A stretch of DNA of 64,000 nt from Paenisporosarcina sp. FSL H8-0542. Its GTDB lineage: Bacteria; Bacillota; Bacilli; Bacillales_A; Planococcaceae. Position 1 is the first letter of the stretch. Each line of letters begins with the position of its first letter. The stretch covers positions 361,501 to 425,500 of the forward strand of contig NZ_CP152050.1 in assembly GCF_038632915.1 (NCBI RefSeq), in the 5' to 3' direction. Shown piece after piece: positions 35,678 to 44,044 of the stretch. The translations under genes were made by a program, and so were the position numbers. The notes under the pieces were generated by a model. It saw only the letters and a list, made by a program, of their open reading frames with translations, had not been told where the DNA came from and made no database searches.

Positions 35678-36115
35678 TTAATTAACTTCCAGGATTACTT
35701 CTAATTCGATTTCCACATTTCCTTTTAATGCTCGACTGATCATACATGAGCTTTCGGCTTTCTGTGACAGTTTCCGAGCTAAATCCAAATCCTTTTCGGA
35801 ACATAAAATAAGATGGGGACGATGAATGATTTTTTTATATGTGATGATTCCATTGGTAATATAAACGATGCCTTCAGACGTCATCGTCAAACTTTCTTTT
35901 TCAATATTGCTTCGTTCGAGCATAGCTGCGAGTGTAATAATGTAACAGGTAGCGGCTGCACCCAATAACATTTCATCGGGATTTGTTCCAATACCTGGTC
36001 CATCCATTTCTGGTGGAATCGAAACTTCGGTATGTAAGTTTGCGGTATGAATGGTGCCTACGTCATTACGGAGACCGGGCCAATTTGCGGTTAAATGAAA
36101 TGAATGAAGTGCCAT
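35678..36115 (-). CDS. OsmC-family peroxide/thiol reductase
   Basis: A 145-residue protein starting MALHSFHLTANWPG behind AAGGAGGAA; the frame reaches 36238 only through the neighbouring repeat. It carries the two redox cysteines of OsmC/Ohr-like proteins: ATCYIITLAAMLER (peroxidatic) and ESSCMISRALKG (resolving). It probably reduces organic hydroperoxides or handles reactive sulphur species. First gene of an operon with the atypical SDR. Confidence 0.87.
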   Translation of the reverse strand: MALHSFHLTANWPGLRNDVGTIHTANLHTEVSIPPEMDGPGIGTNPDEMLLGAAATCYIITLAAMLERSNIEKESLTMTSEGIVYITNGIITYKKIIHRPHLILCSEKDLDLARKLSQKAESSCMISRALKGNVEIELEVILEVN

Positions 36116-36194
36116 GATGAACTTCCTCCTTGATGTTGTTTTTTTCAGTGTAAAGGAATTTAACGGAAATAGCAGGAAACGAATAGTGCAAATG

Positions 36195-36400
36195 TAAGTT
36201 TTCGTTTGCGACGAAGCTAGCGAAGCGATGCAACGCACTTTCGTGTTTCGAAGCTAGCGAAGCGATGTAGAAACAGAAACAGGAGCAATGTATACTGCGT
36301 CGAGTAACCGCAGGCGCACCGGTTTTTCTATTGTCGAGGAGACTGAAGCCGTGCCCGAAAAGCGCGTCCGCCGCAATGGAAATCAACATTTTCTTGCATC
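36195..36400. repeat. Decayed GC-rich repeat related to the MITE-like element
   Basis: It shares with the 29898 element the strings CGAGGAG, CGTCCGC and AAATCAACATT near one end and CGAGTAACCGCAGG-type sequence inside, but lacks the other terminus. It also contains two copies of CGAAGCTAGCGAAGCGATG at 36212 and 36249 (period 37). Non-coding. Confidence 0.6.
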
Positions 36401-36460
36401 CGATCTTTTTCAATAGTATACAGGTATATTAACTCATATTATTGTTTGGCTACAGTCTGA

Positions 36461-36492
36461 ACATCTTTCCACATGGAAAGATGTTTTTCTTT
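36461..36492 (+). terminator. Orphan strong terminator
   Basis: The perfect hairpin ACATCTTTCC / GGAAAGATGT with a 4-nt loop is followed by TTTTCTTT. No plus-strand gene precedes it within 1.6 kb. The remaining gap to 36700 is AT-rich with CAATTG repeats and no riboswitch I can confirm. Confidence 0.8.
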
Positions 36493-36728
36493 ATATAGAA
36501 GGAAATCGCAATTTTTACAGAGTCTTTATGTGAAAACGTATTTTTAATAAAAAATAGATGATGTTGGATGTTATCCATAAAATATGGACATAAATGTATA
36601 TATTACAAATATAACAAGGTGTCGAATCCTGTCACGCAATTGAAAACTTCTACACACGGCTTTGCAATTGATCTGCAATGCGGGGGTGGTATGCTTGTTT
36701 TCGTTAGTGAAAAGGAGGAAATTCATTT

Positions 36729-37502
36729 ATGAAAAAGCAAATCGTTGCACTAACTGCAATTGCAGCACTATCAGTAGGGGCGGCAGGGCAAGCATCTGCA
36801 TCTAGCGTCCATACGGTACAATCAGGAGATACATTGTGGTCTATTTCCCAGGACAACAATGTTAGCGTACAAGATTTACAAGATTGGAACGACTTAGAGT
36901 CTACTCTTATATATCCATCAGAAGAACTTATAGTAGCAGACAAAGTAAACAAACATGTTGTTGTAAAAGGTGATTCACTTTTCAAAATCGCTAAAAAGCA
37001 CAACTTAACAGTTAAGGAATTAAAAACTTGGAATAATATTTCTGGTGATTTAATCTTCCCAGGTGACCAGTTAGTATTGGAAGGAACAAAAGTTGCTTCT
37101 GCGCATACAACGGCTAAACCTGCTTCTAATAAAGCAAAAGCTCCAGCTCAATCTCAATCAACTGCTAAAGCATCTGCTCCGGCACCAGCTGCCGTACAAA
37201 CTTCAGCTTCAGTTAAAGAGATGACAGTAACAGCAACAGCATACACCGCTTATTGCTCGGGATGTTCTGGTACTACAGCAACGGGTATTGACTTGCGTGC
37301 AAATCCGAACCAAAAAGTTATCGCGGTAGATCCATCTGTCATTCCGTTGGGATCACGTGTATGGGTTGAAGGTTATGGTGAAGCAATCGCCGGCGATACT
37401 GGTGGTGCAATTAAAGGTCAAACTATTGATTTGTTCATGGCTAAAGAGCAAGATGCAGTAAATTGGGGTCGTAAAACAGTCAAAATTAAAATCTTAGATT
37501 AA
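36729..37502 (+). CDS. yocH: Secreted LysM and 3D-domain cell-wall protein (YocH-like)
   Basis: A 257-residue exported protein: signal peptide 1-25 (cleavage after ASA), two LysM domains (about 27-70, VHTVQSGDTLWSISQ; 75-118, HVVVKGDSLFKIAK), an Ala/Pro/Ser/Lys linker, and a C-terminal 3D domain (about 160-257) with the aspartates of AGDTGGAI, IDLFM and VDPSVIPLG. Relatives are peptidoglycan-active enzymes of the lytic-transglycosylase-like barrel. It starts behind AAAAGGAGG. Confidence 0.93.
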   Translation: MKKQIVALTAIAALSVGAAGQASASSVHTVQSGDTLWSISQDNNVSVQDLQDWNDLESTLIYPSEELIVADKVNKHVVVKGDSLFKIAKKHNLTVKELKTWNNISGDLIFPGDQLVLEGTKVASAHTTAKPASNKAKAPAQSQSTAKASAPAPAAVQTSASVKEMTVTATAYTAYCSGCSGTTATGIDLRANPNQKVIAVDPSVIPLGSRVWVEGYGEAIAGDTGGAIKGQTIDLFMAKEQDAVNWGRKTVKIKILD

Positions 37503-37512
37503 TAGTGTTAGA

Positions 37513-37541
37513 AAAGATGAGTCTTGTACTCATCTTTTTTT
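37513..37541 (+). terminator. Rho-independent terminator of the LysM-3D gene
   Basis: The stem AAGATGAGT / ACTCATCTT is followed by TTTTTTAT. Confidence 0.9.
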
Positions 37542-37661
37542 ATGCAATGACATGGGACGATAGGATATCGGACATTTCTTCTGAAAACACAACATTGACG
37601 TATGAAAAGTAACTTAGAACGAAAAAGCCTGGACAGAAAAATGCCCAAGCTTTTTTGGTAT

Positions 37662-38327
37662 TTACAGTGGACAGCTTTTACACGGTTTGCTGGCAATTTC
37701 CGTTTGGTAATACAGACAACATGTTTTGCGTGTTGTCCCTTGATGACATGCGTAAAAAGAGATGGGATGTTGTTTGACAATCCCGTATTCCTCGGCTGGC
37801 AAATCGATTAACCGCTGAAAGGTATCGTGATCTTTGAGTACGGTTTCCAAAATCCATTTTACATAGGTAAAGATATTTTCGAACAATACGACACGGGAAA
37901 TGCCTTTTTCTTTTGCAAGCATTTCAACCATCGGAACTAATAAAGAAGCATATAGATTTTTTGAAATCCACTGAACGGTTGTATGAAGTGGTTCAGTAGT
38001 ATTGATTGGAAACGAATAAACTGGCAGCCAACTAGAATTTTTGGAATTATCCTCGATGGTAATAAATCGGCATTCGTTTGCCTTAACAACAACCCCATAT
38101 TTAATTCGGGCATAAATCATGAGAGCTGCCATATAACCGATTCGTTTTGCTGTCATCGAAGCGGCATGCCCTCTTGAAGGACTTCCATACTCACTCATTA
38201 AACGTGAAAAAAGGTGCTCACGGACTTGTGGATCAAATAATTGATCAAAGGTCAGTGTGTACAATGCGTCTTCGTCCATATGCCATCGGAAACTGGATGC
38301 CAGGTCTTTCGTTATGAGGCTCTTCAT
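37662..38327 (-). CDS. FhuF-type siderophore-iron reductase
   Basis: A 221-residue protein whose C-terminus RKTCCLYYQ...KPCKSCPL has the four-cysteine [2Fe-2S] motif (CC-x10-C-x2-C) of FhuF-like ferric-siderophore reductases. The start ATG shares one base with the permease stop (TAATG), a sign of translational coupling. It would reduce iron released from the imported siderophore in the cytoplasm. Confidence 0.88.
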   Translation of the reverse strand: MKSLITKDLASSFRWHMDEDALYTLTFDQLFDPQVREHLFSRLMSEYGSPSRGHAASMTAKRIGYMAALMIYARIKYGVVVKANECRFITIEDNSKNSSWLPVYSFPINTTEPLHTTVQWISKNLYASLLVPMVEMLAKEKGISRVVLFENIFTYVKWILETVLKDHDTFQRLIDLPAEEYGIVKQHPISFYACHQGTTRKTCCLYYQTEIASKPCKSCPL

Positions 38328-39364
38328 TATGAGCTACCTTTTTTCCGTTGGGTCATTAATAAGAAAATGAAATACGGTGCACCTACAGCTGCAGTCCAAA
38401 CACCTGCGGGCACTTCAATTGGGGCAAATGCAACACGTGCAATCCAGTCTGCAATGAGGACAAGCAATGCGCCAACACCTGCTGAAAATAACACCATCGA
38501 TTGAAATTTAGGTCCCACGATTCTTCTGGCAATATGGGGAGCAAGCAATCCAACAAATCCGATTCCTCCAGCAAACGCAACTGCCACACCGGTCAATCCG
38601 GTACTTATCAGTAACAAAACAACTCGATTTCGTTGAACCTTCGAACCTACCCCCGTTGCAATATCATCGCCAAGTTCCAAAATATTCATTTGTCGACGAA
38701 GCAAAAGAGAAATAATAATCAACAATAGAGCCCAGGGCATTATTACTGAAACTTGAGACCAGTTGGCTCCATAAATACTACCTGTCGTCCAGATTGTCGC
38801 CTGGTTTGCTCGATAAATAGGACCCATCAAAATCCAGATGGTTGTCCCAGCTTGCATAAAAGCAGCAACTGCAATCCCGATCAAAAGAAGTCGGAACGGC
38901 GCGATGCCGTTTTTCCATGATAGTGCAAAGACAATCAGTGCGGTCAGCGTAGCACCTAAAAAGGCGAATAAGGGTAACCACTGAATACTGACGGTGAGGG
39001 CATTATTTTCATCTGAAAATAGAGATAGAAATAAAACTACAGCGAATGAAGCTCCGGCTGTTACTCCTATTAAATCAGGAGATGCCAGTGGGTTTTTCGT
39101 GATGCCCTGCAGGATTGCGCCAGATACTGCCAGTGCCATACCTACAAAAAGGGCCATCATAATACGAGGTAATCTAAAATCTATCAATATGATGCGGTCG
39201 AACTCTTCTCCATAACCAAATAAAGCAGCAAGTACTTTGCTCGGAGATAGTGGGAATTCCCCAGACCCCGCAGAAAGCAGCATTACCGTAATAACTGCAG
39301 CAAACACAAGGATAGTGGCGATCACAGGATGGCGTGTAAAATCTATTCGTTTGAAAATTTTCAT
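38327..39364 (-). CDS. FecCD-family iron-siderophore ABC permease
   Basis: A 345-residue, about 10-helix permease of the BtuC/FecCD family. It shows the typical DFRLPRIMMALFVGMALAVSG start region, QGITKNPLASPDLIGVTAGA and GFVGLLAPHIARRIVG, the latter forming the ATPase coupling helix. Second permease of a heterodimer, 3 nt after the first. Resembles YfhA of B. subtilis. Confidence 0.93.
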   Translation of the reverse strand: MKIFKRIDFTRHPVIATILVFAAVITVMLLSAGSGEFPLSPSKVLAALFGYGEEFDRIILIDFRLPRIMMALFVGMALAVSGAILQGITKNPLASPDLIGVTAGASFAVVLFLSLFSDENNALTVSIQWLPLFAFLGATLTALIVFALSWKNGIAPFRLLLIGIAVAAFMQAGTTIWILMGPIYRANQATIWTTGSIYGANWSQVSVIMPWALLLIIISLLLRRQMNILELGDDIATGVGSKVQRNRVVLLLISTGLTGVAVAFAGGIGFVGLLAPHIARRIVGPKFQSMVLFSAGVGALLVLIADWIARVAFAPIEVPAGVWTAAVGAPYFIFLLMTQRKKGSS

Positions 39365-39367
39365 TTG

Positions 39368-40366
39368 TTAAATCCCCAGCTTTCTGCGAGCCACAAAAAT
39401 AAAGAACGGCACACCAATTAGAGCCGTCATGACACCAACTGGTAGTTCCTGAGGCATGAGTACATAGCGACTTCCTATATCCGCCAACAATAGAAGGATG
39501 GCTCCCCCTATGGCTGAATAAGGAAGAATCCAGCGATGGTCAAGTCCGACTAGAGAGCGGATTAAATGGGGAATAATAATGCCGACAAAGCCAATAGGGC
39601 CAGCGACAGCAACGGAGCACCCTGCTAAAACCACAGCACAAGCACCAAAGAAAAATTTAATCCAAATTGTCCGTTGACCAAGCCCGACTGCCACATCGTC
39701 TCCAATACTCAACACATTAAGTTCTTTAGCACGCAAGAAAGTTGCTGCCAAAGCGATAGCCATATAGGGCAATGCAGTGATTAGTAATTCGATTGGTCGA
39801 TTTGCCACCGAACCGGCAAGCCAAAATAATACTTGATCAAGTGCAGTCTCATTTAATACCAATAGTCCTTGTGTAAAGGAAGCAAATAAAGCGGTAATGG
39901 CGGAGCCCGCTAATGTCAATTTAAGCGGTGTCAGTCCCTCACGACCTGCGCTACTCAAAACGAACACGAGAATAAAAGCAAAACTTGCTCCGGCAAAACT
40001 TAGCCACATATAGGACTGCAGACTTTGCACGGAGAAAAACACAACGCCCACAACTACAAAGAAACTTGCACCTGCATTCACACCAAGAATACTCGGTGAG
40101 GATAGTGGGTTTCGTGTGATTGATTGCATGATGGCACCAGAAACACCAAGACATGCACCGACGAATGCGGCGATTAAAGAACGGGGAAATCGTACATCTT
40201 TGATAATAAGATGTTCATTTGAACCATTTGGATTGAAAAAAGAAAGGTATGCATCCCGCCAGGTCGTATCGGTGTAGCCGTAAACCAGACTGGCGCTCAT
40301 GAGAAAAAGAATGGCAAACACGCCAATTGCAATTCCCCATCCGCGTTTACTATTTGTATGTATCAT
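39368..40366 (-). CDS. FecCD-family iron-siderophore ABC permease
   Basis: A 332-residue partner permease: DVRFPRSLIAAFVGACLGVSG, QSITRNPLSSPSILGVNAGA and GFVGIIIPHLIRSLVG. First gene of the leftward Fur-controlled operon; resembles YfiZ of B. subtilis. The start follows CAGGGG. No ATPase gene is present; in B. subtilis the YusV ATPase encoded elsewhere serves several such systems. Confidence 0.93.
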   Translation of the reverse strand: MIHTNSKRGWGIAIGVFAILFLMSASLVYGYTDTTWRDAYLSFFNPNGSNEHLIIKDVRFPRSLIAAFVGACLGVSGAIMQSITRNPLSSPSILGVNAGASFFVVVGVVFFSVQSLQSYMWLSFAGASFAFILVFVLSSAGREGLTPLKLTLAGSAITALFASFTQGLLVLNETALDQVLFWLAGSVANRPIELLITALPYMAIALAATFLRAKELNVLSIGDDVAVGLGQRTIWIKFFFGACAVVLAGCSVAVAGPIGFVGIIIPHLIRSLVGLDHRWILPYSAIGGAILLLLADIGSRYVLMPQELPVGVMTALIGVPFFIFVARRKLGI

Positions 40367-40400
40367 AAAAGACCCCTGAAATTTTTATTTAAAACACTGG

Positions 40401-40456
40401 TTGACAAATAAAATCGTAGCATATAAAGTACTAGTTGTAAATGATTTTCATTCTCA
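40401..40456. promoter_or_regulatory. Divergent promoters with Fur box
   Basis: The Fur-like box TGATTTTCATTCTCA (40442-40456) matches the 7-1-7 consensus TGATAATNATTATCA at 11 of 14 fixed positions by my count. Rightward promoter: TTGACA (40401) with TATAAA or TAAAGT. Leftward promoter: TTTACA and TACGAT with a 17-bp spacer. The box overlaps the start region of one and the -35 side of the other, so iron repression of both is expected. Confidence 0.8.
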
Positions 40457-40482
40457 ATTGAATGATAAAAGGAGAAAGAAAC

Positions 40483-41436
40483 ATGAAAAAATTAGGTCTT
40501 TTATTAATGGCTTTCATGCTAGTCACTTTAGCTGCATGTGGCAAAACAGATGAAAAAACACCAACTAGTGGTGAAGACAAAGATAAAGTAAAAGAAGAAA
40601 GCTACACTGTGACTCATGCAATGGGTGAAACAACAATTAAAGGCGAACCGAAACGTATTGTTGTTTTAACTAACGAAGGTGTGGAAGCTTTACTTGCAAT
40701 GGGTGTCACACCTGTAGGAGCTGTCGAAGCGTACACTGGAGATACTTGGTATGAACACACAGCTGAACAATTAAAAGACACGAAGCCAGTAGGTAAAGAG
40801 TCTGAACCTTCTCTTGAAGCGATTGCAGCACTTAAACCGGATTTGATTATCGGTAATAAAATGCGCCATGAAAAAGTATACGAGCAGTTAAGCAAAATTG
40901 CGCCAACTGTTTATTCGGAAACGTTGCGTGGCGACTGGCAGGAAAATTTCGAACTGTACTCAAAAGCAATCAATAAAGAAGAAGTAGGCCAAGAAAAATT
41001 GGACGCTTATAATAACCGGATTGAAGACATGAAAGCGTCTTTAGGCGATAAAACACAACAAGAAGTATCAATGGTTCGTTTTATGGCTGGCGATGTGCGT
41101 ATTTACCATAAAGATACTTTCTCGGGTGTCATTTTGGAACAGCTTGGATTTGCACGTCCTGCTGAGCAAGATGTTGCTGATTTCGCTGAAAAGGGCGTAA
41201 CAAAAGAGCGAATCCCTGCAATGGATGGAGATATCTTGTTCTATTTTACGTATGAAACTGGTGACAAAGAAGCAACAAAATTAGAAGAAGAATGGATTAA
41301 TGATCCATTGTTCCAAAACCTTGAAGTTGCGAAAGCAAATAAAGTATTCAAAGTGGACGATACAATTTGGAATACAGCTGGTGGTTACATAGCTGCCCAG
41401 TTGATGTTGGATGATTTGGAGAAACATTTCGAATAA
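40483..41436 (+). CDS. Iron-siderophore substrate-binding lipoprotein
   Basis: A 317-residue lipoprotein: signal peptide with lipobox LAAC (lipidated Cys19), then a FepB/FhuD-type helical-backbone domain (RIVVLTNEGVEALLAMGVTPVG; LEAIAALKPDLIIG; AGGYIAAQLML). The ATG at 40483 follows AAAGGAG; the ATG at 40462 overlaps that region. It delivers ferric siderophore to the divergent permeases. Resembles YfiY (schizokinen/arthrobactin), a tentative match. Confidence 0.92.
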   Translation: MKKLGLLLMAFMLVTLAACGKTDEKTPTSGEDKDKVKEESYTVTHAMGETTIKGEPKRIVVLTNEGVEALLAMGVTPVGAVEAYTGDTWYEHTAEQLKDTKPVGKESEPSLEAIAALKPDLIIGNKMRHEKVYEQLSKIAPTVYSETLRGDWQENFELYSKAINKEEVGQEKLDAYNNRIEDMKASLGDKTQQEVSMVRFMAGDVRIYHKDTFSGVILEQLGFARPAEQDVADFAEKGVTKERIPAMDGDILFYFTYETGDKEATKLEEEWINDPLFQNLEVAKANKVFKVDDTIWNTAGGYIAAQLMLDDLEKHFE

Positions 41437-41445
41437 GAAGGATAA

Positions 41446-41492
41446 CACTGCCCTATGAACAAGATCGAATTGTTCAAGGGCAGTTTTTTGTG
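41446..41492 (+). terminator. Rho-independent terminator of the binding protein
   Basis: The stem ACTGCCCT / AGGGCAGT with inner TGAACAA / TTGTTCA is followed by TTTTTTG. Confidence 0.88.
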
Positions 41493-41539
41493 CTTTTTTA
41501 CAGCTATAAGTTTAAAATGGAAGCTCCCACCCAAGATAT

Positions 41540-41839
41540 TGCATCGGCGATGTTATCAATAAAGTGACTGAATATAAAAATCACAAAAATGTTATCGGTT
41601 ATACGTTCCGTTTTTTCTTTACAGAAATGGTGAAAAATAAGAATATACGATTGCTGGAGGTGGATGGGGTCCATCCTGATAAAGAATCCATTCGCTCAGG
41701 GACAAATCCAATAACAGCGGAATTCTACGCAATTACTGCTGGAACAAACAATCCAAATACCCAAGACTTCATTGATTGGATTCTTTCGGATGAAGGACAA
41801 GAGTTGGTAGAAAAAACGGGATACGTACCCATCAAATGA
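41540..41839 (+). pseudogene. C-terminal remnant of a PstS-like phosphate-binding protein
   Basis: The frame reads GDVINKVTEYKNHKNVIGYTF ... DFIDWILSDEGQELVEKTGYVPIK to a stop at 41839. It closely resembles the last 90-100 residues of PstS-type solute-binding proteins. The N-terminal two thirds, signal peptide and ribosome site are missing, and no Pst permease or ATPase is nearby. Confidence 0.8.
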
Positions 41840-41884
41840 TAATCGGTCCGCCGTTTGTAGACTAAACTGTGGTTTATCTAAAAG

Positions 41885-41932
41885 AACATGCACTTTGACA
41901 ATTCTGAATTGTCGGAGTGCATGTCTTTTTTT
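41885..41932 (+). terminator. Strong terminator before ywbE
   Basis: The stem ACATGCACT / AGTGCATGT, with inner GACAAT / ATTGTC, is followed by CTTTTTTT. Confidence 0.9.
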
Positions 41933-41967
41933 ATGATAAAATAAATCAAAAGAAAGGGTGATGACTC

Positions 41968-42180
41968 ATGGCAAATGGTCAAAATCGTGCAGATGTAAAA
42001 CCTGGGTTAGAAGTGAACGTTATTTTAAAAGAAGATCAACGTACAGGAGTGAAAACAAAAGGGATTGTGAAGAATTTGCTAACCAATTCTGCCCATCATC
42101 CTCATGGCATTAAAGTCCGTTTAGAAGATGGTCAAGTTGGTAGAGTATGCGATATTTTATCTTCAGATAAATTAGTATGA
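41968..42180 (+). CDS. ywbE: YwbE-family protein
   Basis: A 70-residue protein MANGQNRADVKPGLEVNVIL... with the conserved QRTGVKTKGIVKNLLTNS and HPHGIKVRLEDGQVGRV of the YwbE (DUF2196) family, a small KOW/SH3-like barrel of unknown role. The start follows AAAGGGTGATG. Confidence 0.92.
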   Translation: MANGQNRADVKPGLEVNVILKEDQRTGVKTKGIVKNLLTNSAHHPHGIKVRLEDGQVGRVCDILSSDKLV

Positions 42181-42403
42181 AATTTTATGTAGCATCCAGT
42201 TTTCAAAACAAGGAGATTGTAAGGGCAGTGAGCGGAAAACTCACGATGCTGGGGTTGCTTTAGACTATATCGATGAAGAATTGCATAAAATTGTAAGCTC
42301 ACGTGTTAATGCTAAAGGGTATCGAGTAGACAAAGAAAAAGATGCAATTTTAACCACTCACTATTCAGGTGTGAAAATAGTGGGCACTGCTAAAAGAAGG
42401 TAG
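42177..42403 (+). pseudogene. Fragmented remnants downstream of ywbE
   Basis: An ATG overlapping the ywbE stop opens MKFYVASSFQNKEIVRAVSG and stops at 42263. This resembles the start of nucleoside 2-deoxyribosyltransferase-like proteins. In another frame a piece ending LTTHYSGVKIVGTAKRR runs to the TAG at 42401. Neither has a ribosome site of its own. I read the interval as the two ends of decayed genes joined by deletion. Confidence 0.5.
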
Positions 42404-42412
42404 GGAAAAATT

Positions 42413-43033
42413 ATTTACATTCCATCATATTTTGAAATGATTGATCGACAAGAAATCAATGAAGTAATAGAGACCTATGGATTTGCGACACTTACCTCAA
42501 TTCATGAAGGTTCATTGACGGCTTCACAACTGCCGCTGTTATTGAGTGAGGATAAAACGGAGCTCATTGGGCACTTTGCAGTAGGAAATAAACAATGGGC
42601 AGATATTGAGAATCAACAAGTATTGGTTTTGTTCCAGGGCCCACATTGTTATATTTCACCATCATGGTATGAGACGCAAAATACAGTCCCGACATGGAAT
42701 TATGTAACGGTTGAGATTACAGGAAAAGTGAAACTCCTAAAAGAAGGCGATTCGCGATTATGGCAATCTATGGTTGCTTTAACAGAAAAGTACGAGGAGC
42801 CTACTAGCACATACAATTTAATGGGTGTGGACCCCTCCTATATTTCTTCTTTATCGAAAGGAGTAATGGGTTTTACGATTTCTATCGATAATATCAAAGG
42901 GAAAGCAAAACTAAGTCAAAATCATCCAACAGCTCGTGTGGAGCGCGTAGTTGAAGCGCTTCGGGAAACAAATAAGTCTGATGAAAAAGCCATTGCAAAA
43001 TGGATGGAGAAAAAAATGAGTGTGGATAAATAA
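42413..43033 (+). CDS. paiB: PaiB-type FMN-binding protein, probably starting at ATT
   Basis: About 206 residues. The conserved PaiB opening is M-Y-I-P-x-Y-F; here the frame reads Y-I-P-S-Y-F preceded by ATT at 42413, and between the in-frame TAG (42401) and the first ATG (42437) no ATG, GTG or TTG exists. GGTAGGG sits about 7 nt before the ATT, whereas the ATG has no site and would remove the conserved start. The body has FATLTSIHEG, HFAVGNKQW, GPHCYISPSWY and PTWNYVTVEITGKV, the FMN-binding split barrel. PaiB is linked to protease and sporulation control in B. subtilis. First gene of a five-gene run. Confidence 0.88.
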   Translation: MYIPSYFEMIDRQEINEVIETYGFATLTSIHEGSLTASQLPLLLSEDKTELIGHFAVGNKQWADIENQQVLVLFQGPHCYISPSWYETQNTVPTWNYVTVEITGKVKLLKEGDSRLWQSMVALTEKYEEPTSTYNLMGVDPSYISSLSKGVMGFTISIDNIKGKAKLSQNHPTARVERVVEALRETNKSDEKAIAKWMEKKMSVDK

Positions 43034-43045
43034 AGGGGAAACCAA

Positions 43046-43549
43046 ATGGAAATTCGTAAATTGACAGGTGAAGATGCGTTTAAATATTGGGAGTTAAGAT
43101 TGGAAGCATTGCAGCAAGATCCTGATGCTTTTGCAACGACTTACGAAGATGCAATCGCCCGTAAAAATCCAGTGGAGCGAGTAGCAAACAATCTAGAGGC
43201 AGTAGGAAGTTCGACACTAGGAGCATTTATCGATAATGAATTGGTAGGTGTGATGACCGTATCAGGTGAAGGAGCTTCCAAACTACGCCACCGAGTGAAC
43301 TTGTTGGCTGTCTATGTGACCCCTCGAGTACGTGGTAAGCAAATCGGAAAGGTGTTATTGGAAGCGACGATTGATCATGCAAAGACTTGGCAGGGGGTAG
43401 AAAAAATGAATTTAACGGTTGTATCCTCTAATGGAGCTGCCATTCGGTTGTATGAAAAAGTCGGGTTTAAAACTTTCGGTCAAGAGCATCATGCAATGAA
43501 ATCAGATAATAGATATGTGGATGAATTGTATATGAGCCTCAAGTGGTAG
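43046..43549 (+). CDS. GNAT-family N-acetyltransferase
   Basis: A 167-residue GNAT with motif A VTPRVRGKQIGKVLLEATI and motif B GAAIRLYEKVGF. It starts behind AAAGGGG, 12 nt after paiB. In B. subtilis paiB pairs with the polyamine acetyltransferase gene paiA; this protein looks more like YkkB-type GNATs, so equivalence is not claimed. Confidence 0.88.
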   Translation: MEIRKLTGEDAFKYWELRLEALQQDPDAFATTYEDAIARKNPVERVANNLEAVGSSTLGAFIDNELVGVMTVSGEGASKLRHRVNLLAVYVTPRVRGKQIGKVLLEATIDHAKTWQGVEKMNLTVVSSNGAAIRLYEKVGFKTFGQEHHAMKSDNRYVDELYMSLKW

Positions 43550-43558
43550 GTGATTAAA

Positions 43559-44038
43559 GTGACTAATTTAGAACGGGCTATTCAATTAAGAGAAAATGGG
43601 CATGCTCTGGAAGCATTGGTTATATTAAAGAGTTTATTATTGAATGACTCAAATAATCCAGCTATTCTCTACCAATGTGCATGGGCTTGCGACGTCCAAG
43701 GCATGGAAAGAGAAGCGGTTCCATATTATGAACAAGCACTTGATAATGGATTGACAGGACACGAGAGAGAAGGAGCTTTTGTTGGACTTGGCAGTACTTA
43801 TCGCGTGATTGGAGAATACGCTAAATCACGGAACGTATTTGAAAAAGGAATGGCTGAATTTCCGGAAAATAAAGCAATGCCGGTGTTTTTTGCTATGACG
43901 TTACATAATTTAAAAGAATATGAACTTGCTATGGAAACATTGCTATGCGTGGTATCAACCACAACTCGAGATAAAGACATCGAACGATATGTAAATGCCA
44001 TTCGTTTCTATAAAGACAAATTAAATAAAACTTGGTGA
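43559..44038 (+). CDS. Tetratricopeptide-repeat protein
   Basis: A protein of about 159 residues, all helical, with TPR-like pairs: AIQLRENGHALEALVILKSLL, AILYQCAWACDVQGMEREAVPYYEQAL (split here as two helices) and AFVGLGSTYRVIGEYAKSRNVF. GTG starts at 43550 and 43559 are both possible; TAGGTG spacing favours 43559. It follows the GNAT gene immediately. Probably a protein-interaction adaptor. Confidence 0.8.
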   Translation: MTNLERAIQLRENGHALEALVILKSLLLNDSNNPAILYQCAWACDVQGMEREAVPYYEQALDNGLTGHEREGAFVGLGSTYRVIGEYAKSRNVFEKGMAEFPENKAMPVFFAMTLHNLKEYELAMETLLCVVSTTTRDKDIERYVNAIRFYKDKLNKTW

Positions 44039-44044
44039 TATGAC

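Noticed and set aside
36600-36715. Possible c-di-AMP (ydaO) riboswitch before the LysM-3D gene (TCGAATCCTG and GCGGGGG strings)
   Set aside because: Only two short strings match; the other conserved blocks are missing and the ribosome site follows too closely for a full aptamer plus expression platform.
41564-41839. Intact small solute-binding gene
   Set aside because: The frame lacks a signal peptide, a ribosome site and the first two thirds of a PstS protein, so it was called a remnant.
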